DNA from: CAYSLU01 sp964431965
GTDB lineage: Bacteria > Verrucomicrobiota > Kiritimatiellia > CAIKKV01 > CAYSLU01
DNA: 64,000 bases
Reading direction: 5' to 3'
NCBI GenBank assembly: GCA_964431965.1
Contig: CAYSLU010000009.1
Coordinates: forward strand, 15,214 to 79,213
Positions 1 through 8,191 of the stretch are shown here, one piece after another (the first letter of the stretch is position 1; every line of letters starts with the position of its first letter). The notes below the pieces were generated by a model. It had not been told where the DNA came from. It searched no databases and worked only from the letters and a program-made list of their open reading frames with translations. The position numbers and the translations under genes were made by a program.

Positions 1-2
1 GC

Positions 3-86
3 CCCTACCGGTTTGTCGACGTGACGGACAAGGTGCGATCCCCGGAGTCCATGTCTGCGGGCGGCCGCCCTGCCGCAGCCGAGTGA
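3..86 (+). CDS. C-terminal end of an upstream gene (partial)
   Basis: The frame that is open from base 3 reads about 27 residues (beginning PYRFVDVTDKV and ending RPAAAE) before a TGA at 84-86. It is followed directly by repeat DNA, as other genes here are. It is probably the tail of a gene whose body lies outside the window. The fragment is too short to assign a family, and another frame is also open, so this is tentative. Confidence 0.3.
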   Translation, partial: PYRFVDVTDKVRSPESMSAGGRPAAAE

Positions 87-100
87 ACCCGAAGATGCTT

Positions 101-279
101 GGAATGGCTGCAAAGACACGGTCGGAACGCAGGTGGTGGGGGAGGAGAGCCGCGCGATGCATGTGGCGCGTGCTCTGAGTCAGAAATCCGAATCTTTGCG
201 CAACTTGCGCCTTCTTGCGGCCAATCCCCGATGATCAAGAGGATGGCCGCGAAGAGGTGCAGGCGGAGCGCAGGTCTAG
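101..279. repeat. Palindromic repeat block 1 (R arm, then L-R hairpin)
   Basis: First copy of the main dispersed family. A decayed right arm (GGAATGGCTGCAAAG...) sits at about 101-139. A left arm (TTGCGCAACTTGCGCC then TTGCGG) at about 188-227 is followed by a right arm (GGATGGCCGCGAAGAGG...GCGCAGG) at about 239-279. The left arm and the reverse complement of the right arm match over about 34 bases, so 188-279 can fold into one long imperfect hairpin. It fills the gap before the first full gene and ends within about 20 bases of its likely start. Confidence 0.8.
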
Positions 280-295
280 TGGGAGCGGAGTGGCG

Positions 296-1297
296 GTGGC
301 TGTGATTGATATAGATGCAGGAATCAGGCTGGCTGGCGCACGGATCGTCATAACCGGCGCGGCGGGTTACGTCGCTACGCGCGTGATCGCACTGCTGCGG
401 GCGGTCGATTGCCGGATCGTGCGCGTGGACCGGCCCGGGGCCGTCTTCGAGCCAGTCGGAGGGCCGGCTCGAGTGGAGGATGTCGCGGCGGATATCCGGG
501 AGCCGGCGGTGTGGTCCGGTCTGCTCGACGGGACGGATATCGTCATTCACTTCGCCGCGCAGACCAGCGTGTACGTGGCGGCGCAGGACGCGGCCGCCGA
601 CGCGCGGATCAACGTGCAGCCGATGCTCGCGCTGCTCGAAGCGTGCCGGCGGGACGGGCGGCGGCCCGCCGTGCTCTTTTCGGGGACCGTTACCGAAGCA
701 GGTCTGACGGAGCGGTTGCCCGTGGACGAGTCGGTGCCCGACCGTCCGATCACGATTTACGACCTGCACAAGCTCATGGCCGAGCAGTACCTGAAGCATT
801 ACGCCTGTGAAGGCGTAGTGCGGGGGGGCGTGCTGCGCCTGGCGAATGTCTACGGGCCGGGGCCGAAGAGCAGCAGCGCGGATCGCGGGGTCCTGAACCT
901 GATGGTCCGCAAGGCGCTGGCCGGTGAGCCGCTGACGGTCTACGGCCGCGGCGAGTTCGTGCGCGACTACGTGTACGTCGAGGACGTGGCGAGGGCCTTC
1001 GTGCTGGCGGCTGCGAATATCGACCGTGTCAACGGGCGGCACTTCGTGGTCGGAAGCGGCGTGGGGCATACGCTCGCGCAGGCGATCAACCTTGTGGCGG
1101 ACCGGGTGGCCATGCGGACGGGGCACCGCGTGCCCGTGCTGCATGTCGACCCGCCGGCATCGCTGTCGCCGATCGAGTCCCGGAATTTTGTGGCGGACTC
1201 CAGTGCGTTTGCGCAGGCGACCGGCTGGCGGGCTGATACTGGCCTGGAGGCAGGCATCGACCGGACGATTGAGTCGATGAAGGACCGGACGGGCTGA
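296..1297 (+). CDS. NAD-dependent epimerase/dehydratase (extended SDR)
   Basis: Extended short-chain dehydrogenase/reductase expected to act on a nucleotide sugar in the cytoplasm. From the proposed GTG start the protein is 333 residues. A Rossmann beta strand leads into TGAAGYVA at about residues 20-27, where the third glycine of the usual GxxGxxG is replaced by alanine. The catalytic YxxxK is YDLHK at 155-159, and NVYGPG follows, as is usual in sugar epimerases. The open frame runs upstream to 215, but that part is repeat-derived, so I start after the repeat. GTG at 290, 296 and 302 are all possible; GGGAG lies 10 bases before 296. Which epimerase or dehydratase reaction it performs cannot be told. 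Confidence 0.85.
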   Translation: MAVIDIDAGIRLAGARIVITGAAGYVATRVIALLRAVDCRIVRVDRPGAVFEPVGGPARVEDVAADIREPAVWSGLLDGTDIVIHFAAQTSVYVAAQDAAADARINVQPMLALLEACRRDGRRPAVLFSGTVTEAGLTERLPVDESVPDRPITIYDLHKLMAEQYLKHYACEGVVRGGVLRLANVYGPGPKSSSADRGVLNLMVRKALAGEPLTVYGRGEFVRDYVYVEDVARAFVLAAANIDRVNGRHFVVGSGVGHTLAQAINLVADRVAMRTGHRVPVLHVDPPASLSPIESRNFVADSSAFAQATGWRADTGLEAGIDRTIESMKDRTG

Positions 1298-1323
1298 GCG
1301 AAGGGCGCTGGCACGGCGCCGGA

Positions 1324-1620
1324 GGAATGGCCGCAAAGAGGCGCAGGCAGAGCGCAGGTTGGGGGGATCGGAATGGCTGCGACGAGCCGGATACGCCTGA
1401 AACGTTCTGAGTCTGAAGTCCGAACTTGCGCATCTTGCGCCTTCTTGCGGCTATTTCCGGTGATCGGGGAGATGGCCGCAAAGAGGCGCAGGCAGAGCGC
1501 AGGTTGGTCCGGAGCGGCCGCAGCACTGGGTGTTTTTTGACCTCTGCCCCTTGCGCATCTTTGCGGCTATCTCCGGATACTTGGAATGCCCGCAAAGAGG
1601 CGCATGCGGAGCGCGAATTG
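1324..1620. repeat. Palindromic repeat block 2 (R, L-R, L-R)
   Basis: This fills the 332-base gap between the first SDR and the methyltransferase gene. A right arm lies at about 1324-1362. A spacer containing GATCGGAATGGCTGCGACG leads to a left arm at about 1420-1458 and a right arm at about 1470-1507. A second spacer leads to a shortened left arm at about 1543-1577 and a right arm at about 1582-1620. Each L-R pair is an imperfect hairpin. The first spacer is clearly related to the one at about 10387-10450, so the repeating unit is longer than the hairpin alone. Open frames through this block (reading like GRKEAQAERR) are repeat translation, not protein. Confidence 0.85.
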
Positions 1621-1629
1621 GAGTGTGCT

Positions 1630-2223
1630 ATGCCCGCCTGGTCCTATCTGATCGAACGCGTTCGCGGCATTCGGCGCCGGCTATTGCGGCGGCGTTACGC
1701 GCATGCCACGGGGTTGCGGCTGCACCTGGGGTGCGGAGCCGAGTATTGGCCCGGGTACGTCAACGTCGATGCGGACCCGGCGGCCCGCTGCGACGTGCGG
1801 CTGGACTTCACGCGCGTCGGCGCCGTCTTCGCGGCGGGGTCGGTAGTGGAAGTGGCGATGATGCACTCGCTGAGCTACCTGCGGCTGTGGCAGGCGCGGG
1901 ATCTCTTTCGCGTGCTGCACCGGTTGATGGCCCCTGGCGGGCGTCTGGCGATCGAACTGCCGGACTTGGCCAAGTGCGCGCGGCGCGCCATGGAAAACGA
2001 GGGGCGCCTGGATGAGTACCTTGAGGGAGTGCGAGGGCTCTATGCATTCTCGATCCACGAGAGCGATCAGCGGCATCGGTACACACCGTACGCCTTTGGC
2101 TGGACCGCGTGGCATCTGCGCCACGAGCTGGAGCAGGCCGGCTTTCGCGACATCCGCGAATGCCCGGCGCAAACCCACGATCTGACCGGCATCCGCGACA
2201 TACGCGTCGAGGCCGTGAAGTGA
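1630..2223 (+). CDS. Class I SAM-dependent methyltransferase (type 11-like)
   Basis: Small methyltransferase of 197 residues, probably methylating a sugar or glycan intermediate. SAM-binding motif I is LHLGCGAEYW at about residues 31-40, followed by YVNVDAD with the acidic residue that binds the SAM ribose. HRLMAPGGRLAIELPD matches the post-motif strand of type 11 methyltransferases. The open frame extends upstream to 1426 through the repeat block. I start at ATG 1630 because GGAG lies 7 bases before it and the upstream part is repeat-coded. It stands alone between two repeat blocks, like a one-gene module. Confidence 0.85.
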   Translation: MPAWSYLIERVRGIRRRLLRRRYAHATGLRLHLGCGAEYWPGYVNVDADPAARCDVRLDFTRVGAVFAAGSVVEVAMMHSLSYLRLWQARDLFRVLHRLMAPGGRLAIELPDLAKCARRAMENEGRLDEYLEGVRGLYAFSIHESDQRHRYTPYAFGWTAWHLRHELEQAGFRDIRECPAQTHDLTGIRDIRVEAVK

Positions 2224-2243
2224 GGGGTGGGTGGTGGCCAGCT

Positions 2244-2520
2244 ATCAGTGACCGGTGATCAGTTACCAGTTGGCGGTGTGGCCTCGTTCGCACAGGAGGC
2301 GCCGCGGCTAAGGGATTCTCTGGGGGCGAGTCTCGGAATCGGGCAAATGAAAGTCATCCTGAGCGAAACGAAGGATCTCATGCATGTGACCAGGCCCGAG
2401 ATTCCTCGCTTCGCTCGGAATGACAAGCGCTTTCCCCCCGCTCCCCCGGCTTCGTTCCGTTGGACCGAACCCACCAAGAACCAACGACTGATCACTGATG
2501 ACTGACCACCGATCACCGAC
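2244..2520. repeat. Composite repeat: nested inverted repeats filling the gap
   Basis: The 317 bases between genes hold no credible gene. An outer pair, ATCAGTGACCGGTGATCAG at about 2244-2262 and CTGATCACTGATGACTGA at about 2488-2505, is roughly inverted. Inside it, TCATCCTGAGCGAAACGAAGG at about 2354-2374 pairs with CGCTTCGCTCGGAATGA at about 2408-2424. The inner element is the widespread interspersed repeat that in translation reads SEARNL/RFAQDD. A 92-residue open frame across it is repeat translation. The nested arrangement suggests one repeat inserted into another. Confidence 0.75.
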
Positions 2521-2540
2521 GACAACAACGTGAGGCAAAC

Positions 2541-3500
2541 ATGAATATACTGATCATCGGCGGTGCCGGCTTTCTGGGGGTCAATCTGGCGCGGCGGTGC
2601 CTGACGGAGCCGGGTGTCAAGGTGACGGTGCTCGACTCGCTCGAGCCGCGGCTGCGCGCCACCACGGACCACCTGCGCCCGGTCTGGGAGCAGATCCGGT
2701 TCGTGCGCGGCAGCATGAACGACGAGCACTTGGTGGCGGAGGCCGTCCAGGGGCAGAACGTGATCTTCAACTGCGCGGCCCAGACGTCGCACCCGCTCTC
2801 GCTCCAGGAGCCGCTGTTTGACGCCGAGATCAACTGCCTGGGGAACCTGAAGCTGCTCGAGGCCGTCCGGCACCTGAACCGGAACGCCGTGGTCGTCTAC
2901 GCGTCCAGCAGCACGGTGATCGGGAAGGCCGTGGGCGAGACCGTGGACGAGACGCACGGGGAGCGGCCTCTCGACATCTATTCGGCCAACAAGGGCGTGG
3001 CCGAGAAATACTACCGGATTTACAACCGCGTGTACGACCTGAAGACCGTGGTGCTGCGGTTCGCCAACCTCTATGGGCCGTACGGGAAGGGGTTTCCCGA
3101 GTTCGGCTTCGTGAACTACTTCATCCACCTCGCGTGGACCGGTCAGGAGATCCGGATCTTCGGAGCGGGCCAGCAGACCCGCAACGTGCTGTACGTCGAG
3201 GACGCCGCGGACATCCTGCTCCGCGCGGCCGCGGAGCCGCGCCTCGTCGGGGAGGTGTTCTTCGCGGCCCACGAGGAGCACTTGCCGGTGGTCGATATCG
3301 CGCAGCGCATCGTGCGCACCTTCGGCCGGGGGACGCTGACGCAGATCGAGTGGCCGGAGGAGCGGCGCCGGATCGAAGTCGACAGCGTGCGCATCTCGTC
3401 CGCCAAGCTCCGGGAGATCACCGGGTGGCGGCCGCGCTTCTCGTTCGACGAGGGGCTGGCGCAGACGAAGCGCGTGCTGGAGAGGAGGGGTGAATCGTGA
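2541..3500 (+). CDS. NAD-dependent epimerase/dehydratase (UDP-glucose 4-epimerase-like)
   Basis: Extended SDR of 319 residues, a normal length for UDP-hexose 4-epimerases and related dehydratases. The cofactor motif GGAGFLG is at residues 7-13 and the catalytic YSANK at 147-151. RFANLYGPYG and NVLYVEDAAD are typical substrate-domain signatures. The ATG start directly precedes the Rossmann strand, with GAGG a few bases upstream. Its stop overlaps the next SDR by four bases (GTGA), so the two are translationally coupled and may act in sequence on one nucleotide sugar. The exact substrate is unknown. Confidence 0.9.
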   Translation: MNILIIGGAGFLGVNLARRCLTEPGVKVTVLDSLEPRLRATTDHLRPVWEQIRFVRGSMNDEHLVAEAVQGQNVIFNCAAQTSHPLSLQEPLFDAEINCLGNLKLLEAVRHLNRNAVVVYASSSTVIGKAVGETVDETHGERPLDIYSANKGVAEKYYRIYNRVYDLKTVVLRFANLYGPYGKGFPEFGFVNYFIHLAWTGQEIRIFGAGQQTRNVLYVEDAADILLRAAAEPRLVGEVFFAAHEEHLPVVDIAQRIVRTFGRGTLTQIEWPEERRRIEVDSVRISSAKLREITGWRPRFSFDEGLAQTKRVLERRGES

Positions 3501-4444
3501 AAGTGGTTGTTACCGGGGCGCTCGGCCATATTGGCTCGAGGCTGATCCGCGAGCTCCCCGCCGCCTTTCCCGGCGTGCAGATCGTCATGGTCGACAACTT
3601 GTCGACGCAGCGCTATACGTCCCTCTTCAACCTGCCGGCCGAGGGCGACTACCGATTCGTCGAGGCGGACATCCTCAATGGCCGGCTGGAGCCCGTCTTT
3701 TCCGGGGCTGACGCGGTGGTGCATCTGGCCGCCATCGCGGAGGCGGCCGGCAGCGTCGACAAGCGGGCGGCCCTGGAGGAGACCAACGTGCGGGGGACGG
3801 AGCGGGTCGCCGAGGCCTGCGCGGCCGTCGGCTGCCCGATGATGTTTCCCTCGACGGCAAGCGTGTACGGCTCCGAAGCCGCCGTGGTGTCCGAGGACGG
3901 CCCGGCATCGGACCTGCGCCCGCAGAGCCCGTACGCGGACAGCAAGCTGCGGAGCGAGAACCGGCTGCGCGAACTCGGTCGTCAGAAGGGGCTGAGTTTT
4001 GTGGTGTGCCGCTTCGGCACGATCTTCGGGATTTCGCCCGGCATGCGGTTCCACACCGCGGTGAACAAGTTCGTGTGGCAGGCCTGCATGGGGCAGCCGC
4101 TGAGCGTCTGGCGCACGGCGCTGCTGCAGAAGCGGCCGTACCTTGACCTCGGCGATGCCGTGCGGGCGATCGCCTTCATTCTCCAGACGCGACGATTCGA
4201 CCGAGAGATCTATAACGTGGTCACGGTGAACGCGGCCGTGGCCGATATCGTCGAGGCCATTCGGCGGCACGTCCCCGATCTGAAGGTCGAGTACGTCGAC
4301 ACGGCCATCATGAACCAGCTGTCCTACGATGTCGCGTCCGACAAGTTCGCGGCGCTGGGGTTCCGATGCACGGGCAGTCTGGATGCGGGCGTCGCGGCAA
4401 CGGTTTCGCTCCTCAAGCAGGTGCGCAGCGGCGCGGTTGGCTAG
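3497..4444 (+). CDS. NAD-dependent epimerase/dehydratase
   Basis: Second SDR of the pair, 315 residues, with a GTG start overlapping the previous stop. The cofactor motif is TGALGHIG (residues 6-13), the active site YADSK (146-150), and the conserved serine region is FPSTASVYGS. Compared with classical UDP-glucose 4-epimerase the substrate half is diverged (FGISPGMRFHTAVNKF), so it may be a 4,6-dehydratase, a 4-epimerase or a 4-ketoreductase. It is followed by repeat block 3, which closes this two-gene module. Confidence 0.87.
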   Translation: MKVVVTGALGHIGSRLIRELPAAFPGVQIVMVDNLSTQRYTSLFNLPAEGDYRFVEADILNGRLEPVFSGADAVVHLAAIAEAAGSVDKRAALEETNVRGTERVAEACAAVGCPMMFPSTASVYGSEAAVVSEDGPASDLRPQSPYADSKLRSENRLRELGRQKGLSFVVCRFGTIFGISPGMRFHTAVNKFVWQACMGQPLSVWRTALLQKRPYLDLGDAVRAIAFILQTRRFDREIYNVVTVNAAVADIVEAIRRHVPDLKVEYVDTAIMNQLSYDVASDKFAALGFRCTGSLDAGVAATVSLLKQVRSGAVG

Positions 4445-4496
4445 GCCGGGTGAATGGCCGCACGGACATTCATGACGTGCGCCGGTTGGTGGAAAC

Positions 4497-4655
4497 GGAA
4501 TGGCTGCAAAGAGGCGCATGCAGAGCGCAGGTGGGTGGGAGCGTCCGCAGATCCGGGTGTTGCTTGACCTCTGAACCTTGCGCATCTTGCGCCTTTTTGC
4601 GGCCATTTCCGGGTGGCTGGAATGGCCGCAAAGAAGCGCAGGCAGAGCGCAGGGT
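4497..4655. repeat. Palindromic repeat block 3 (R, L-R)
   Basis: A right arm lies at about 4497-4533, then a spacer ending TTGCTTGACCTCTGAA. A left arm at about 4571-4610 (CCTTGCGCATCTTGCGCC) and a right arm at about 4618-4655 form an imperfect hairpin. A further fragment resembling the start of a right arm (TGAATGGCCGCA) lies at 4451-4462. The block lies between an SDR stop and a glycosyltransferase start and holds no gene of its own. Confidence 0.85.
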
Positions 4656-4673
4656 GATGAGTGGGTTGAGACG

Positions 4674-7061
4674 ATGAGTGGCTTTTCGGCCAGCGAGACC
4701 TGTTTGCCGGGGCGGGTGCTGATCGTGTGTGACCCCTTGCTTGGGCACGCAACGGTCCGCGTCCGGGGATTCATGTTCCGGCCGTTCTTCCAGCAGTACG
4801 GCTGGACGGCGAGCTATGTGAACCGCCGGCCCGAGGGACGTCCCTTGGACCCCCGCGCCATCCGTGAGCAAGAGGATCGGATCGTCGAGGCGTCGCGTGA
4901 GTATGACGTAGTCTATCTGCTGAAGGTGCCCTCGTTCAGCCTCGTCGATCGGCTGAAGCGACGCTCGACCGCCCGAGTCGTTTTCGATCTCTCCGACACG
5001 CTTTGGAAGCCCGTTCACCGCGAGCAGGGCTGGCACGATCTTGAGGCCATTCTTCAACGGGTCGATGCCGTGTTCGCTGAGAATGAGTATATGGGTGCGT
5101 TCGGCGCGCGGTACAACCGATTCATTCGACTGGTGCCTGACAGCACGCCCGTCGAGCGGTTCGAGCGGATTCGAAGGCAGATCGCGCCCCGGCCGGCCGG
5201 AAGAACGGTTGTCGGATGGATCGGCAGTCAGGGCACGGTGGGCGCATTGCAGGCGATCCGCGGTCCGCTGCGGCGCGTGTTCGACCGGCATCCGGATCTG
5301 GTGCTTCGTGTGGTCGGCTGCGGGTCACCGCCGCCCGACCTGCCGGGCATCCCGTGCTCGTTCCGTCCCGACTACGACGAGGACGGCATGATTCGCGAGG
5401 TTCTCGGGATGGACGTGGGACTCTATCCGCCGCCCGGGGACGCGGAGGATTACGTGGGGCGGGGCGGCCTGAAGGCGATGATCTACATGACGGGCGGGGT
5501 GCCCGCCATCTGCCTGAAGGCGGGAGAGTGCGCCAGCCTGATCGAGGACGGCGTGACCGGCATGCTCGTGGAGAAGGAATCCGACTGGGATGAGAAACTG
5601 GATCGGCTAGTGCGGGATCCGGCACTCCGGCTGGAGATGAGTCGACGCGCGCGCGAGGCCGCACGAACTCGGCATTCGCCCGAGGCGGTGTTTCGCATTC
5701 TGGCCGCGGCTCTGCAGGAGGTTATCGCCGTGCCCGGTACGGCCAGGCGGCCGGCGCGACCAGCGGCGGCAGCCTTGACGCCGCCTCGGCCCGGTCCGGC
5801 CCTGAGCGATCGGAAGGTGATCGTCGTGCTCGAGTATCTTCAGCCGGGCGGCGCGGAAATCCAGGCGCTCATGCTGGCCCGAAGCTTGAAGGAGCGCCAC
5901 GCGGCGAGCGTGGAGGTGTGGGGATTCCAACCGCCCGGGCGGATCGCGGAGCTGTGCGCGGCTTCCGGGGTTCCGTGCCGGCATGTTCCCTTCCAGTGGT
6001 CCTGGGGGCGGCTGGAGGTGCTGGCGAACCTGATCCGGCTCGGGAGGGCCCTGCGGGCGGCCCGCCCGGACGTGATCCTGGCCTACACCCGGCTGCCGAG
6101 CGTGGCGTGCGGGCTCGTGTGGCGGTGGACCGGAGCCCGCCTCGCGGTGTGGAACCAGCGGGACGGGGGCATCGGGCTGACCGGCTCGCGGATGGAGCTG
6201 CGGGCCATCGATTCGACGCCGCTCTTTATCTCCAATTCGCGGCATGCGGCGGACATGCTGACGTGGCGCTACGCGGTCTCGCCCGACAGGGTGCGGGTGG
6301 TGCCGAACGGGATCGAGCTGGCGCCGCCCCTGCGGAGCCGGGCCGAGTGGCGGCGCTCGCTCGGCATCGCGGACGACGCCCTCCTGGCGTGCATGGTCGC
6401 GAACCTCCACGAGTTCAAGGATCACGACACGCTGGTCGACGCATGGGCGCAGGTGGCCCGCGAGCTCCGAAGCGGTGACGAAGGCGAATCGAGACGGTCG
6501 GGACGGAGCCCGACCCTCCAGGATCAACCGGAGACAGGCCGCTCCTGTGCCTTGGAGGGACGGCCTCCGTGCCGTCCTCGGACGTCCGGCGCGGTGCTGG
6601 TCCTGGCCGGGCGCGACGGCGGGCGGATGAACGCGCTCAAGCAGCGGGCATTCGACCTCGGGCTGTCGGGCGCGGACATCCGGTTCCCGGGCCAGGTGGA
6701 TGACGTCCCGGGCTTGCTCGCCGCCTCGGACCTCGGCGTGTTCAGCTCTCGGGCGGAGGGCTGCCCCAACGGTGTGCTGGAGTGCATGGCCGCCGGGCTG
6801 CCGATCGTGGCGACGGACATCCCGGGCATCCGGGAAGCCGTGGGCGACGACTACGAGTGGCTGGCGCCGGCCGGCGATGCGGACGCCTTCGCGCGTCGCG
6901 TGATCGCGCTGATCGGAGCCCCCGATGCGCGCCACGCCGCCGCCGCCGCGCTGAAGGCCCGGGCGGAGCAGGAGTTCAGCGTGGCGGCCCTGGCGGACCG
7001 GACCGCTGCCATCCTCGCGGCGGGGCTGGGCGATGCGGCGGGAAAGGCGGGAGCGGGCTGA
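4674..7061 (+). CDS. Tandem two-domain glycosyltransferase (GT4-like + GT4)
   Basis: Protein of 795 residues carrying two GT-B glycosyltransferase units. The N-terminal half ends in a GT4-like nucleotide-binding region (IYMTGGVPAICLKAGEC, then EDGVTGMLVE). The second half starts at about residue 376 (VIVVLEYLQPGGAEIQAL) and has a standard GT4 C-domain with SRAEGCPNGVLECMAAGLP and TDIPGIREAV. ATG 4674 is chosen because the upstream frame is repeat DNA. Residues about 601-639 are encoded by an inserted interspersed repeat (listed separately) that keeps the frame. It most likely adds two sugars in succession to a lipid-linked glycan. Its stop overlaps the next start. Confidence 0.85.
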   Translation: MSGFSASETCLPGRVLIVCDPLLGHATVRVRGFMFRPFFQQYGWTASYVNRRPEGRPLDPRAIREQEDRIVEASREYDVVYLLKVPSFSLVDRLKRRSTARVVFDLSDTLWKPVHREQGWHDLEAILQRVDAVFAENEYMGAFGARYNRFIRLVPDSTPVERFERIRRQIAPRPAGRTVVGWIGSQGTVGALQAIRGPLRRVFDRHPDLVLRVVGCGSPPPDLPGIPCSFRPDYDEDGMIREVLGMDVGLYPPPGDAEDYVGRGGLKAMIYMTGGVPAICLKAGECASLIEDGVTGMLVEKESDWDEKLDRLVRDPALRLEMSRRAREAARTRHSPEAVFRILAAALQEVIAVPGTARRPARPAAAALTPPRPGPALSDRKVIVVLEYLQPGGAEIQALMLARSLKERHAASVEVWGFQPPGRIAELCAASGVPCRHVPFQWSWGRLEVLANLIRLGRALRAARPDVILAYTRLPSVACGLVWRWTGARLAVWNQRDGGIGLTGSRMELRAIDSTPLFISNSRHAADMLTWRYAVSPDRVRVVPNGIELAPPLRSRAEWRRSLGIADDALLACMVANLHEFKDHDTLVDAWAQVARELRSGDEGESRRSGRSPTLQDQPETGRSCALEGRPPCRPRTSGAVLVLAGRDGGRMNALKQRAFDLGLSGADIRFPGQVDDVPGLLAASDLGVFSSRAEGCPNGVLECMAAGLPIVATDIPGIREAVGDDYEWLAPAGDADAFARRVIALIGAPDARHAAAAALKARAEQEFSVAALADRTAAILAAGLGDAAGKAGAG
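6474..6590. repeat. Interspersed palindromic repeat inserted in-frame in a glycosyltransferase gene
   Basis: About 117 bases (39 codons) containing GGTCGGGACGGAGCCCGAC on one side and TTGGAGGGACGGCCTCCGTG on the other, in inverted orientation. In translation it gives LEGRPPCRPR, which does not belong to the GT4 fold. It lies between helix-like DAWAQVAREL and strand-like VLVLAGRDGG, a loop position in the second GT4 C-domain. A related copy lies in non-coding DNA at about 63048-63146, which shows it is a repeat and not native coding sequence. Confidence 0.8.
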
Positions 7062-8047
7062 TGATGGAGGCGCCCGTCACGGTCTGCATTCCGACCTTCA
7101 ACCGGTGGGATGCCCTGCGGCGCGCGCTGCCCGCCTATCTGGCCCAGGACCAGGTGGGCCCGGTGGTGGTGCTGGTGGACGGGGCGGGCGACGACACGGC
7201 GGCTGGACTGCGCCGCGAGTTCGGATCGGTCGGCCCGCGGCTGCGCGTGCTGCGGAACACGCGCAACACGGGGCTCTGCGCGGCGCGGAACCGGCTCGTC
7301 CGATCGGTGGAAACGCCGTACCTGTTCATGGGAGAGGACGACGTCTGGCTGCCGCCCGGGCTGATCCGCCGGCTGCTCGAGGTCGTCGAGGCGGACGGGC
7401 TGGACGGGGCGTGCAGCCGCATCCGCTACGCCGAGTGGGCGGATGCCGGGCGGCCCATCGCGCCGGCGCCCCGGCGCGGCGAGCGGCCGGACGTGTGGAG
7501 CGACGCCGAGGTCGTGGCGCTCGACCTGGACCTCGACACGGGCGGGCCGGTGCGGGTGCGGCATATGATGGCCGTGGCGCTGCTCCGCACGGCGCTCGTC
7601 CGGGAGCTGGGCTACGACGAGCGGCTGCGCCGGTATCGCGACGAGACGGATTTCTATCTGCGCGCGGGGGTGCGCGGGGCCCGGTTCGGCTATGTGCCGG
7701 ACGTGTGCGCGCTGCACATGACGGCCCCGGTGCAGGGCGCGCGGCGGGGCGGGTGTCACGCCGGCGGCGGGCTGGCGGTGGAGGTGGCCAAGATTGCGGA
7801 CCACGCCCGCTTTCTGAGGCGCCACCTCCGGGGCCTGAGCGCGGAGCGCGGGAAGCGGTACCGGCCGGTCTACTATCCGCTTCGCTACGCGTGGCATCAC
7901 CTGGCGCACAAGTATTGGGGTCTGGCGCCGGTATGCGAGCGACCCGGGGCGACGGTGTGGGCGAAGCGCCGGCACTTCGCGGTGGAGGTCGCGCAGCGCC
8001 TGCTCCCGCCGACGGTCTACCGCGCCGTGCGGCGGCTACTGCGGTGA
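7061..8047 (+). CDS. Family 2 glycosyltransferase
   Basis: GT-A fold glycosyltransferase of 328 residues using an NDP-sugar donor. The N-terminus VTVCIPTFNRWDALRRAL is the nucleotide-binding start of GT2. The metal-binding acidic cluster is GEDDVW with Asp at 93-94. A later acidic region (DERLRRYRDETDFYLR) corresponds to the catalytic-base segment. ATG 7061 overlaps the preceding TGA by one base; ATG 7064 is an equally good start, with GGCGGGAG upstream. The C-terminal 100 residues are basic and may bind the membrane. Donor and acceptor are unknown. Confidence 0.88.
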   Translation: MMEAPVTVCIPTFNRWDALRRALPAYLAQDQVGPVVVLVDGAGDDTAAGLRREFGSVGPRLRVLRNTRNTGLCAARNRLVRSVETPYLFMGEDDVWLPPGLIRRLLEVVEADGLDGACSRIRYAEWADAGRPIAPAPRRGERPDVWSDAEVVALDLDLDTGGPVRVRHMMAVALLRTALVRELGYDERLRRYRDETDFYLRAGVRGARFGYVPDVCALHMTAPVQGARRGGCHAGGGLAVEVAKIADHARFLRRHLRGLSAERGKRYRPVYYPLRYAWHHLAHKYWGLAPVCERPGATVWAKRRHFAVEVAQRLLPPTVYRAVRRLLR

Positions 8048-8065
8048 ACGCCGGGTGCTTCTTGG

Positions 8066-8154
8066 TCTGAACCTCGCGCATCTTGCGCTTTTCTGCGGCC
8101 AATCCGGTGATTAGGGGGATGGCCGCAAAGAGGCGCAGGCAGAGCGCAGGTTGT
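8066..8154. repeat. Palindromic repeat block 4 (single L-R hairpin)
   Basis: This is the clearest single unit. The left arm is at about 8066-8105 (ACCTCGCGCATCTTGCGC), then a loop of about 10 bases, then a right arm at about 8117-8154 (ATGGCCGCAAAGAGGCGCAG). It lies between a GT2 stop and the next glycosyltransferase start. The sequence after it (GCGTGGCTGCAGAGCCGGATG) resembles the spacers of the larger blocks, which argues against starting the next gene there. Confidence 0.85.
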
Positions 8155-8191
8155 TGAAGGCGTGGCTGCAGAGCCGGATGTTCCAGCCGCA

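Noticed and set aside
5..1336. 443-codon open frame on the minus strand over the first SDR gene
   Set aside because: It mirrors a gene with clear SDR motifs and its translation is Arg/His/Pro-rich without any domain pattern; a GC-codon shadow.
2227..2505. Open frame of 92 codons between two genes
   Set aside because: Its translation is that of known interspersed repeats (DQLPV, SETKDL, PRFARND), not a conserved protein.
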